Source: Gp1-AA145 sp963757135
GTDB lineage: Bacteria > Acidobacteriota > Terriglobia > Terriglobales > Acidobacteriaceae
Direction of reading: 5' to 3'
Length of the DNA: 64,000 nt
Assembly: GCA_963757135.1 (NCBI GenBank)
Contig: CAVWQE010000005.1
Span: 186,001-250,000 of the forward strand
Numbering within the stretch: position 1 is the first letter of the stretch; every line of letters starts with the position of its first letter. A program made the position numbers and the translations under genes. Of this stretch, positions 51,490 through 58,975 are shown piece by piece. The notes beneath the pieces are model-generated. The model ran no database searches. It saw only the letters and a list, made by a program, of their open reading frames with translations, and had not been told where the DNA came from.

Positions 51490-51922
51490 AACGACTCGAG
51501 GGGCATGGCCGCGCTGTAGGGGCATATCTGGCGCCCGTGGGCCGCAAATGCGATGATTCACTTATTTCCTGAAATCGGTTTGTAAGGAACAACGGCGTGT
51601 ACTGCAAAAAGTCCGCTTTCGCGTTGATGATGACGGGAACTTTCGGCTGGCCATTTGTCTCTCGCCATTGTGGGAGCGGACAACCAAAAGCGGAAGGAAG
51701 TTCCGAGCGGAGGATTGAGACCAAACCACTTCGTCATTAAACCGTTTGGGCTGTAAGTCTTAACAGTATTGATCGTTGATTGAAGAAAATAATCTTCACA
51801 GTGAACCGGTCGACCATTTGTGTCGAGTCGCTACTGCTATGAATCGCGCCGCTGAGCGTCGCACCAGGTGCACTCTTTGAAAGCATCGACTAGCATAGGC
51901 TACAGCGGTTTTCGGAGGCGAA
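51490..51922. other. upstream region of NarL-type regulator
   Basis: It holds the dyad at 51751 with TAATCT at 51790. No gene is supported in the remaining sequence. Confidence 0.45.
51751..51766 (+). promoter_or_regulatory. las/lux-type dyad with -10 element (regulator gene)
   Basis: CTGTAAGTCTTAACAG. TAATCT begins 24 nt beyond it (51790). The start codon at 51923 is 156 nt from the dyad. Confidence 0.7.
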
Positions 51923-52561
51923 ATGGGCCGGCCGCGCATCTTGCTCGCAGACGACCACACCTTGGTCGTTGAAGGGTTCCGAAAGCTTCTCGAAACTGAA
52001 TTCGAGATTGTTGGCGTAGCTCCCGACGGCCGAGCTCTTCTGGCCGCCGCATTGCAGCAAAAACCCGACGTTATTGTTCTGGATATTGGCATGCCGCTCT
52101 TAAGCGGCATTGATGCCGGTCGTGAACTCAAGAGACTCGTCCCACGCACCAGGTTGATAGTGCTTACCATGAATGAGGATCCCGACATTGCTCGCGAGGC
52201 TCTACGGCATTGGGCATCGGCCTACCTGGTGAAGAAATCCGCTGGAACAGAATTGATAAGGGCGGTTCGTGAGGTCCTGAAGGGCAAATCCTATGTAACT
52301 CCAAGGCTCGCTCAAAGGCTCATGGATGAATTCGTGCGTGATCCGCGGCTTGGCCGAACGAAAGAGCTGACCCCGCGCCAACGGGAAGTTTTGCACCTTC
52401 TTGCGGAAGGACGCACCATGAAAGAAACGGCGGATTTGTTACACCTGACGCCCAGGACCGTCGCGTTTCACAAGTACCGCATTATGGACGAGTTTGGCCT
52501 GAAGACAAATTCAGACCTCGTGAGATTCGCCATCCGCGAACACATCGTCTCGCTTCCTTAG
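51923..52561 (+). CDS. NarL/FixJ-family response regulator
   Basis: The 212-residue regulator has a receiver (LADDH pocket, phospho-acceptor in VIVLDIGMPLLSG, lysine in YLVKKSAG) and a GerE-type HTH (ELTPRQREVLHLLAEGRTMK to IMDEFGLKT). GGAGG precedes the ATG. It is a close relative of the regulator at 49304, 2 kb away, suggesting duplication. Its own promoter carries the dyad. It is one of three GerE-domain proteins in the window that could be a ligand of the dyad. Confidence 0.9.
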   Translation: MGRPRILLADDHTLVVEGFRKLLETEFEIVGVAPDGRALLAAALQQKPDVIVLDIGMPLLSGIDAGRELKRLVPRTRLIVLTMNEDPDIAREALRHWASAYLVKKSAGTELIRAVREVLKGKSYVTPRLAQRLMDEFVRDPRLGRTKELTPRQREVLHLLAEGRTMKETADLLHLTPRTVAFHKYRIMDEFGLKTNSDLVRFAIREHIVSLP

Positions 52562-52730
52562 CGAGAAGCATCATGAGTTTTTTTCAGAGCTCTCTTTCCT
52601 ATCGAAACATGACACCTCGAACCGATCCCCTCGAAGCTTGACGGATCGAATTGACTTGCTTGCAGATCTCAGCCTCGGTTTTGGACGTCCTGCTTAGCTC
52701 TTGAAGTTAAATCTACGCGCCCTTATTCCC

Positions 52731-52746
52731 CTGTAAGAGTTGACAG
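52731..52746 (+). promoter_or_regulatory. las/lux-type dyad (distal of a tandem pair)
   Basis: CTGTAAGAGTTGACAG. No TA hexamer follows at 23-26 nt. It starts 56 nt (about five helical turns) upstream of the second dyad, so it may act as an auxiliary site. Confidence 0.55.
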
Positions 52747-52786
52747 GCACCCCTTCGTATCTCTTTGGGCTTGTTTCGTTTTCTTC

Positions 52787-52802
52787 CTGTCACAATTGAC
52801 AG
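52787..52802 (+). promoter_or_regulatory. las/lux-type dyad with -10 element (near-perfect palindrome)
   Basis: CTGTCACAATTGACAG. Its 7-nt half-sites match as inverted repeats in six of seven positions. TACAAC begins 24 nt beyond it (52826). Confidence 0.75.
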
Positions 52803-52904
52803 TTTTTCAGCCCACGCTTCACACGTACAACCTGTAATAGAAAGTGCAGCCTTATTGAAAGAATCCCAACTGTGACATGGAACAGGTTCGGGGCCGGAGG
52901 CACC

Positions 52905-53504
52905 ATGAAGTCAGTATTTTTCCTTTTGCTCTTTACGTTAGTTGCGCTGTCTACTCCTGTAATCAGCCAGTCTAAGCAGAGCGTCTTTAGTACAAGCAAC
53001 CTCGAACTTTCGGGCGGATGGGTGCATAGCACAGGTGACAGCGGATTGGACGGCTTCAACGTCGGCGCGAGCCTTTGGTTCAATAGAAGAGTGTCAATCG
53101 CATTTGATTATGACAAAGCCGGCGATACGTCCACATTAGGCAACTTCGGATTAACAAGCGCGGGGTTGATCAGCGTCAAGAGCCACATGCAAAATTGGCT
53201 TATCGGTCCGCGAGTCTTCTTTCCGACCAAAAAAATTAAGCGCTTCGATCTGGATCCATTCGGCGAGTTCCAATTTGGTGGCACATACTTGAATCAAAAC
53301 ATTTCCCAGGCGGGAGCAGGCTCCATGAGTGCTTCCGATACTGCCTACAGCTGGATGCTGGGTGGAGGGGTGGATTACGTCCTCAGTCCGCATTGGGCCG
53401 CTAGGGGAAACCTGGATCTCCTACGCACCCATCTGTCGGACATGGGGCAAACGCGGCTGCGATTTGTTCTTGGCGTGGCCTACACCTTCCGTCGCCGAAA
53501 GTAA
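52905..53504 (+). CDS. outer-membrane beta-barrel protein
   Basis: The 199-residue product starts after GGAGG and has a signal peptide (FFLLLFTLVALSTPVISQS). Strands typical of small barrels follow (NLELSGGWVHSTGDSG, FNVGASLWFNRRVSIAFDYD, LDPFGEFQFGGTYLN, RGNLDLLRTHL), and the end LRFVLGVAYTFRRRK carries a near-terminal aromatic. It resembles OmpA/OprF-N or PagP-size barrels. Unknown function. Two dyads precede it. Confidence 0.78.
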   Translation: MKSVFFLLLFTLVALSTPVISQSKQSVFSTSNLELSGGWVHSTGDSGLDGFNVGASLWFNRRVSIAFDYDKAGDTSTLGNFGLTSAGLISVKSHMQNWLIGPRVFFPTKKIKRFDLDPFGEFQFGGTYLNQNISQAGAGSMSASDTAYSWMLGGGVDYVLSPHWAARGNLDLLRTHLSDMGQTRLRFVLGVAYTFRRRK

Positions 53505-53604
53505 ACTCGTAGCTGGTAACGATTCTGTGTACCGAGCGCCGACACCGACGAAACCTGATCGCAATTAGGCATGCTCGTGCACTTCTTTCGAATCGAGGTA
53601 ACTT

Positions 53605-53856
53605 ATGATAAAAGATACTCAATCGAATACGGTGACAGGCGAATCAGTCTACGTTGGCGACTGTTATGTATGGGCAGAGATCAGCTATCTTGACTCCTCA
53701 ACTGACTACCGCGAGTTCCTGCCTTCTGCAGTTCAGTCGCAGACTATGGGGGACCTGGTATTTATGGATGACAAGCCAGTCATTCCTCTATATTCTATTT
53801 GTTCCGGCATCCGAGATCTGCTCACCTCTGCACTGCAGATAGCATCTCGATTATAA
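53605..53856 (+). CDS. small hypothetical protein
   Basis: The 83-residue product (MIKDTQSNTVTGESVYVGDC and so on) starts after GAGG and has no signal or membrane segment. It contains YVWAEISYLDSSTDYREFLP and ends in an amphipathic helix. It lies 100 nt after the barrel-protein gene. No family is recognised, and coding status rests on the ribosome site. Confidence 0.45.
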   Translation: MIKDTQSNTVTGESVYVGDCYVWAEISYLDSSTDYREFLPSAVQSQTMGDLVFMDDKPVIPLYSICSGIRDLLTSALQIASRL

Positions 53857-53932
53857 GGTGCGACTTGCCTATATGCGCCTCTAAGTCTTCTGAGTACCTT
53901 CCGAGTTAGATTCCCCTACCCTGGATCGTCCG

Positions 53933-53948
53933 CTATCACAGTTAACAG
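53933..53948 (+). promoter_or_regulatory. las/lux-type dyad with -10 element (GlsB/YeaQ-type gene)
   Basis: CTATCACAGTTAACAG. TACAAC begins 24 nt beyond it (53972), the same hexamer and spacing as at 52787. Confidence 0.7.
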
Positions 53949-54034
53949 TTCTCCCGAGCACCATTCAGCACTACAACCAACCTAGAGATATTGGAAAGTA
54001 CGCGGACGATTCTCAACTTAGAGAGGAGTCTCTC

Positions 54035-54313
54035 ATGAACATCCTTACATGGGTCGTTGTGGGTCTGATTGCCGGTGCTATTGCAAAACTACTGATGCCG
54101 GGAAAGGACCCGGGCGGCTGGATTGTTACCTCACTTCTTGGTATCGCCGGAGCGCTCGTTGGCGGATGGCTAGCCTCGGCACTTTGGGGTGGTGCGGGTG
54201 TCACGGGATTCAATGTACGAAGTCTTGTTGTGGCAATTCTTGGCTCAATCATCCTGCTTGGCATCTATCGTCTATTCAGATCGCGCTCAAGTCCGAGCGT
54301 TCATCATGGTTGA
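54035..54313 (+). CDS. GlsB/YeaQ/YmgE-family small membrane protein
   Basis: The 92-residue protein has three Gly/Ala-rich membrane helices (LTWVVVGLIAGAIAKLL, WIVTSLLGIAGALVGGWLAS, SLVVAILGSIILLGIYRLF) with the typical KLLMPGKDPGGW loop of this 'transglycosylase-associated' family. Members are stress-induced inner-membrane proteins of unknown activity. GAGAGGAG precedes the ATG. A dyad with a -10 element is upstream. Confidence 0.9.
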   Translation: MNILTWVVVGLIAGAIAKLLMPGKDPGGWIVTSLLGIAGALVGGWLASALWGGAGVTGFNVRSLVVAILGSIILLGIYRLFRSRSSPSVHHG

Positions 54314-54375
54314 CCTACGTTTGGAAGTTGGCCTACCTCTTTCCGAGAGGAACTATTCGTCAGCGGTGTCTCGTC

Positions 54376-54421
54376 GCAGCGTCGGATTAGGCACTAATGC
54401 AGCGTCGGATTAGGCACTAAT
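54376..54421. repeat. 23-bp perfect tandem repeat
   Basis: Two adjacent identical 23-nt units start GCAGCGTCGGATTAGG and end CACTAAT. They lie between the GlsB/YeaQ-type gene and the IS3-family element. No further copy was seen in the window. Confidence 0.85.
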
Positions 54422-54560
54422 ATCGTTGTTTACGCCTTCCTGACCCGCATCCTCGCTAGCACGTTTGTTAGAGGTCGTTTTGTTAAAGCTCGTATTGACC
54501 TGCTCCCCTCTTTCGGAACAAAGCTGAGTATGATTTTCAGCGAAAGGAAGGGGAACGGGC

Positions 54561-54836
54561 ATGTCAAGGAGCAATCACACCGAGGCGCAGATGATTGGGG
54601 CGCTGAAACAGCTGGAAGCGGGACGCAAGGCGGAAGACGTGGCGCGGGAAGTGGGCGTGTCGAAGCACACGATCTACGCCTGGAAGGCGAAGTACGGCGG
54701 GATGGACGTGAGCCAGGCGCAAGAGGCGAAGCAGTTGCGGGATGAAAACACGAAACTGCGGAAGCTGGTGGCGGACCTGAGCCTGGACAAAGAAGCACTG
54801 CAGTCGGTGATCCGAAAAAACGGCTGGAGCTCGTAG
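54561..54836 (+). CDS. IS3-family transposase OrfA
   Basis: The 91-residue protein has a helix-turn-helix (DVAREVGVSKHTIYAWKAKY) and a leucine-zipper-like C terminus (KQLRDENTKLRKLVADLSLD), as in IS407-type OrfA. It ends 24 nt before the OrfB ATG. The slippery sequence near its end can fuse it with OrfB to give the full transposase. Confidence 0.92.
   Translation: MSRSNHTEAQMIGALKQLEAGRKAEDVAREVGVSKHTIYAWKAKYGGMDVSQAQEAKQLRDENTKLRKLVADLSLDKEALQSVIRKNGWSS
54815..54821 (+). other. -1 frameshift slippery heptamer
   Basis: A AAA AAC in the OrfA frame (CGA AAA AAC) is a classical slippery heptamer. A -1 slip here continues as RLELVALKAAIGQ into OrfB. Confidence 0.75.
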
Positions 54837-54859
54837 CGCTGAAGGCGGCTATCGGGCAG

Positions 54860-55756
54860 ATGCGAGGAGACTACGCCTTCAGCGAGCGGCGGGCCTGCGG
54901 TTTGGTGATGGTGGCGGCGACGACGTACCGCTATCGTACGCGGCGTTCGGATGAGCCGTTGCGGACGCGGCTGGTGGAGCTGGCGCGAGAGAAGCCGCGC
55001 TTCGGGTATCGGCGATTGCAGGTGCTGCTCGGGCGAACCGGAGAACGGGTGAACCACAAGCGGCTGCATCGGATTTATCGCGAGGCGGGACTGATGATCC
55101 GGCGGAAGAAGCGTAAGCATTGCGTGCGCGAGGGAACGCCGCTGCTGGCGCGGACGGCGGCGAACCAGGAGTGGGCTTTGGATTTTGTGCATGACGCAGT
55201 CGAGTGCGGGCGGGCCATCCGAGTGTTGAGCGTGGTGGATGCGTATACGCGGGAGTGTTTGGCATTGGAAGTGGATACCAGTTTTGCCAGCCGGAGAGTA
55301 ACGCGGGTGCTAGAGGCGATCGTAACCGAGCGCGGGCAGCCGCTCACGATCCGTTGCGACAACGGGCCGGAGCTGACCAGTCGGCATTTTCTGGCGTGGT
55401 GTGTGGAACGAAAGATCGAGTTGCTGCACATTCAGCCGGGCAAGCCGACGCAGAATGCGCGGGTCGAAAGTTTCCACGGACGATTGCGGGATGAGTGTCT
55501 GAACGTGAGCTGGTTTCAAAACCTGTTCGATGCGAAGAGAAAGATCGCGGGGTGGAAGATCGAGTACAACGAGGAGCGTCCGCATAGCAGCCTGGGATAC
55601 CAAACTCCGAAAGAGTTTGCCGCTGCCCAGGTCGCGGGCCTCTACAGCGCTGGGCGAGGGGCAAGGGACTCAAACGCCGTCCCTTGCCCCTCGCGCTCCC
55701 CCATCCCGGCTCAAACCGGAAAGGAAGTTGAACCAAGTTGTCGTATTCTTACGTGA
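54860..55756 (+). CDS. IS3-family transposase OrfB (DDE catalytic part)
   Basis: The 298-residue part carries an HTH_21-like start (FGYRRLQVLLGRTGERVNHK), the conserved LIRRKKRKH stretch and an rve integrase core. Its DDE residues lie in LDFVHD, RCDNGPE and NARVESFHGRLRDE, the last two 35 residues apart as in DD(35)E elements. Translation from its own ATG would give only the catalytic part; the active form is probably the OrfAB fusion. Confidence 0.93.
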   Translation: MRGDYAFSERRACGLVMVAATTYRYRTRRSDEPLRTRLVELAREKPRFGYRRLQVLLGRTGERVNHKRLHRIYREAGLMIRRKKRKHCVREGTPLLARTAANQEWALDFVHDAVECGRAIRVLSVVDAYTRECLALEVDTSFASRRVTRVLEAIVTERGQPLTIRCDNGPELTSRHFLAWCVERKIELLHIQPGKPTQNARVESFHGRLRDECLNVSWFQNLFDAKRKIAGWKIEYNEERPHSSLGYQTPKEFAAAQVAGLYSAGRGARDSNAVPCPSRSPIPAQTGKEVEPSCRILT

Positions 55757-55867
55757 ACGAAAGCAGGGGGCAGGTCAGTATGGAACATCCAATTAACACT
55801 TATCAGTAGTCAACGCGTGATTGGCGCTACGCTCCCTTGCGGGATCTGCCTACCCAACTCCTACCTC

Positions 55868-55883
55868 CTGTTACATTTTCCAG
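55868..55883 (+). promoter_or_regulatory. las/lux-type dyad (no clear -10)
   Basis: CTGTTACATTTTCCAG. The position 24 nt beyond it reads GAGGAT without TA. The Sel1-repeat gene starts 59 nt away at 55943. Confidence 0.5.
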
Positions 55884-55942
55884 TTCACGCATTGAAGCTC
55901 TTGCCAGAGGATCAAGAACATTGAGTAGACGCCGCGCTGGCA

Positions 55943-57034
55943 ATGAGAGTCGTTATGTCAATGCTGGTATTTGTTCCTGCGCTGTGCTTCGCGATAGCTA
56001 CGGCGTTTGCCCAAGACTACGCCGACATTCCCTCGACCGAAGATAAAACTATTGTCTTAGATAAAACGAAGATGAATGATTTACAGCGACGGGCTGAGGC
56101 TGGCGAACTAGAGGCGCAATACGTTCTTGGGGTTGCATATCGACAGGGCGGCTCTCTCCTGGCGCAAAACGAGGCGCAATCTGTGCAGTGGTTTCGCAGG
56201 GCGGCCGATCAGAACTTCCAAAGGGCGCAGATTGCTCTCGCGGACGCGTACATGTTTGGTAGAGGTGTGCCTCAAGACTATACAGAGGCGGCACGATGGT
56301 ACGACAAAGCAGCCCAGCAGGGCAACGCCATAGCCGCTACTGACCTAGGCTATCTCTACTACATGGGCAAAGGTGTTGGTCGCAGTGTGTCGCGAGCTGT
56401 TGAGTTACTCAAGATAGGAGCGCACAAGGGAGTCGCTGCAGCTCAGTTTGGTCTTGGATCGCTCTATCGATCGGGCCATGGCGTTCCTCGAGACCTCAGC
56501 GAGGCAGCCAGGCTTCAGCGTGCCGCCGCAGAACAGGGAATGGGCGAAGCCCAAAATGAACTCGGCATTATGTATCTCACTGGCGAAGGAGTGGACCGGG
56601 ATCCAAGCGAGGCGTTCCGTTGGTTTTCGAATGGGGCGCGACGAGGCAACTCAAACGCGCAGAATGATCTGGGGTTCCTATACATGGCTGGCAAAGGCGT
56701 TAAACAAGATTTCTCTGAGGCCGTCCGCTGGTTTAGGGCCGCGGCTGAACAAGGAGACCCCGTTGCGCAAGCCCACTTGGGCGACATGTATGCTAACGGC
56801 CGCGGCGTACCTCTTGACTATGTCGAGGCATACAAGTGGCTAAGCTTGGCCACCCTGCAGAACTGGGGAATCGCCGTTGGCGTGCGTAAAAGCCTCGCGG
56901 GCATTATGACGAAACGACAGCTGGACGCCGCCGCCGTCCGTATTGCAGAGTGGAATCAACAACACCCGGGGGTAGGCCACAACACCGTGAAGCGACGTAT
57001 TGTCTTTGAATCACCGTACGCAAATCCCCAATGA
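55943..57034 (+). CDS. exported Sel1-repeat protein
   Basis: The 363-residue protein has a signal peptide (MSMLVFVPALCFAIATAFAQ) and about seven Sel1-type helical repeats of 36 residues (AQYVLGVAYRQG, AQIALADAYMFGRGVPQDYT, AATDLGYLYYMGKGV and so on). Sel1 proteins are protein-interaction scaffolds in envelope stress and secretion. The C-terminal tail is basic. It starts 165 nt after the right end of the IS3-family element, so the IS did not interrupt it. Confidence 0.85.
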   Translation: MRVVMSMLVFVPALCFAIATAFAQDYADIPSTEDKTIVLDKTKMNDLQRRAEAGELEAQYVLGVAYRQGGSLLAQNEAQSVQWFRRAADQNFQRAQIALADAYMFGRGVPQDYTEAARWYDKAAQQGNAIAATDLGYLYYMGKGVGRSVSRAVELLKIGAHKGVAAAQFGLGSLYRSGHGVPRDLSEAARLQRAAAEQGMGEAQNELGIMYLTGEGVDRDPSEAFRWFSNGARRGNSNAQNDLGFLYMAGKGVKQDFSEAVRWFRAAAEQGDPVAQAHLGDMYANGRGVPLDYVEAYKWLSLATLQNWGIAVGVRKSLAGIMTKRQLDAAAVRIAEWNQQHPGVGHNTVKRRIVFESPYANPQ

Positions 57035-57157
57035 CTTTCCCTTCCGCAGATTGGAGCCGATTGGTCCGGCGAAACCACACCCCCGACAGCCACTGCAGAG
57101 GGTCAGCAATATTGTATTCAAGAGCTCGCAGTGCAGCCGCTACTCGCCAGTCGCCCA

Positions 57158-57736
57158 TCAATCTTTAGAGACCATCAGATTACTCAGCTTCCAGGGATTC
57201 TGAAGAGTCTCAATCTTGATCTGTTGCGTCTTCTTATCCACTGTCAACTTGCATGCCGGCAACACCGTGCCGGAGCCCTTTCCGTCGGGCGTGAGGTCCA
57301 CCTCGATGGCGCCGACACTGTAATCCCTGGAACGTGTGCCCTGGTGGAGTTCGGCGAAGGCAATGTTGCGATCGGTGACGAGGCGGAATCGGCGCCCCCC
57401 GCTCTTGGATGGCAACTCCATGATGTACTTGACGTCGTTACCTACGCCACCGCTCGCAAACCTGACGCGGCCCTTCGGCTTCATATCTTCGAGGACATCC
57501 ACAAGCCCATCCTGGCCGGAGCGGTTGAATGCATCGATTAGCGCCTTCTGATCATCCGGCGTGGAAAACTGCTCAATTTGAATGTTGATATCGTGAATCT
57601 TGCCCAACTGGGTGCTCGTGCCCATGGCGGTCGCTTGGATAGTCATGCGCTCCTGAGCCTGGGCGCCGACGCCTGCCAATAAGAGGACTAAGGAGACTTT
57701 AACGGCGTCATTGAGAACGCTGTTCGTGTGTAGCAT
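57158..57736 (-). CDS. exported protein of unknown function
   Basis: The 192-residue product has a signal peptide (VKVSLVLLLAGVGAQAQE). The mature domain (TIQATAMGTSTQLGKIHDIN, then FSTPDDQKALIDAFNRSGQD and GRRFRLVTDRNIAFAELHQG) recurs in acidobacterial exported proteins, but I know no named function. The ATG follows AAGGA. The gap to the next leftward gene start (57737-58019) shows no dyad. Confidence 0.72.
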   Translation of the reverse strand: MLHTNSVLNDAVKVSLVLLLAGVGAQAQERMTIQATAMGTSTQLGKIHDINIQIEQFSTPDDQKALIDAFNRSGQDGLVDVLEDMKPKGRVRFASGGVGNDVKYIMELPSKSGGRRFRLVTDRNIAFAELHQGTRSRDYSVGAIEVDLTPDGKGSGTVLPACKLTVDKKTQQIKIETLQNPWKLSNLMVSKD

Positions 57737-58019
57737 ATACTTTGTCCTTTTTCGCGGTCATCGCGTCCGTCCAGATGGACTTGCCGCGCCCGCGCTTTCA
57801 TACGTCGCATGCGCGCGAATGGTGCCCCATATCTGAAAGCAGGGTGGCTCACAGCGGTTGGAACTGGCATTAGAGATTGGCGGCAGAATGTCATTGCGGA
57901 AGAAGCGATCACGCGCAATCCTCGCCTGCAGCGGATGCATCTTTTGCCACTCTTACAACGCCATCGAATACCGTGAAAGAAATGGCGCTCTCTCGTCTAT
58001 TGCGCGTCTGACATTCCGT

Positions 58020-58739
58020 TCAGTGTTGCGCCGCAGCGCTCTGTGATTTCTCTAGGCCCGTAATCAACTGCTGCGCTTCGGGTGGCATCGGGACCTTTCC
58101 CGCAATGATCTCTTCTGGTTTTACTTTTTGGCCATAAAGATTTTCATTGGCGTCGCCATCGGGACGTAGTGTCGATCCTGAAAGCGATACTCCTCCGAAG
58201 ACACCCTGCGAACGTGAATACGAGAGCATTTGGGCCTGCATACGCGCATTGGTCGATGCCTCGGCGGTGCGTCCAACCGGACCCGCGGCAACACTAGCGT
58301 CAGCGCCCAGTTTTACTTTGTTGTTCAACAGGGTTTTTGCCCCCCCATCATTCATCACGATAATTACGAAGTCAGTGGCTTGCCCGCCAATCTGGAACCC
58401 GATGCTTCCACCACTGGACGCCATCATGATTGGTGCACTCCAGGGACCTTTGTAGTCGGTGCCCGTGCGGCAGGTCATTACCCCGCGACCATAGCTCCCA
58501 CCAATTCCGACAGCCATCTTCTTAACCGATGGCAGCACGATGACGCACTTCGAACCGTCTAAAACACTTTTCGGGATGCCCTTATCGGGTGCGTCGAGAA
58601 TCTGCTTGAGTACCTCGCCCGATTCCTTCACGCGCGCTCTCTCCGCGCCACCAGCCTTTTCTTCTTTCTCATCCTTTTGAGCAAAGGCAAGGGGCACGAA
58701 CAACGCCACAAGCATTAAAACACTGAGTCTTCTTCTCAT
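58020..58739 (-). CDS. SYLF-domain (YSC84/lipid-binding-like) exported protein
   Basis: From the ATG behind GAGGG the product has 239 residues. It has a signal peptide (LSVLMLVALFVPLAFAQ), a charged linker and an SYLF domain. The domain shows PKSVLDGSKCVIVLPSVKKM, GGSYGRGVMTCRTG, SGGSIGFQIGGQATDFVIIV and SYSRSQGVFGGVSLSGS. In eukaryotes SYLF binds phosphoinositides; bacterial versions are exported and uncharacterised. A dyad with TATGTA 26 nt away lies about 100 nt upstream. Confidence 0.87.
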   Translation of the reverse strand: MRRRLSVLMLVALFVPLAFAQKDEKEEKAGGAERARVKESGEVLKQILDAPDKGIPKSVLDGSKCVIVLPSVKKMAVGIGGSYGRGVMTCRTGTDYKGPWSAPIMMASSGGSIGFQIGGQATDFVIIVMNDGGAKTLLNNKVKLGADASVAAGPVGRTAEASTNARMQAQMLSYSRSQGVFGGVSLSGSTLRPDGDANENLYGQKVKPEEIIAGKVPMPPEAQQLITGLEKSQSAAAQH

Positions 58740-58842
58740 ATTGAATCCCTCTGAACGTCCGGTTGAGTAGTGCGCTGCTGATCTGGTAGCTGTGAGTTTC
58801 CGCCGCTTACATACATATCGCGCGGAAGGCGGGCGTAAACCA

Positions 58843-58858
58843 CTGTCAACTTTGCCAG
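58843..58858 (-). promoter_or_regulatory. las/lux-type dyad (SYLF gene)
   Basis: CTGTCAACTTTGCCAG, with near-symmetric CTGtCAA/TTGCCAG halves. Read leftward, TATGTA begins 26 nt beyond it (58817). Confidence 0.65.
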
Positions 58859-58975
58859 ACTGGCTGTAATGGGGCGCTTGCAAAGCTTGCTAGGGGTGTA
58901 TCTCGACGAAACGAGGCAGAAGGTAAGAAATGTGATTATGCAAGTGTGAAGGACCAGTCGACCAAAGCATCTGCT

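Larger units (their letters stand above)
52562..52904. other. upstream region with two tandem dyads
   Basis: Two dyads lie 40 nt apart (52731 and 52787) before the barrel-protein gene. Only the second has a -10 element. No gene is supported. Confidence 0.5.
54496..55777 (+). mobile_element. complete IS3-family (IS407-like) insertion sequence
   Basis: The 1282-bp element is bounded by imperfect inverted repeats starting TGACCTGCTCCCCTC on the left and, read inward, TGACCTGCCCCCTGC on the right. It is flanked by a 4-bp target duplication, GTAT (54492-54495 and 55778-55781), as expected for the IS407 group. It encodes OrfA and OrfB in -1 frame relation with a slippery heptamer at the junction. 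Both frames are intact and the ends nearly perfect, so it may be active and recently inserted. Confidence 0.93.

Noticed and set aside
42475..52802. Reading TTGACAG sequences as ordinary sigma-70 -35 boxes
   Set aside because: Only some copies contain TTGACA. All share a full 16-bp dyad with a left half, and the -10 lies 24 nt past the dyad, too far for a -35 at TTGACA (17 nt).
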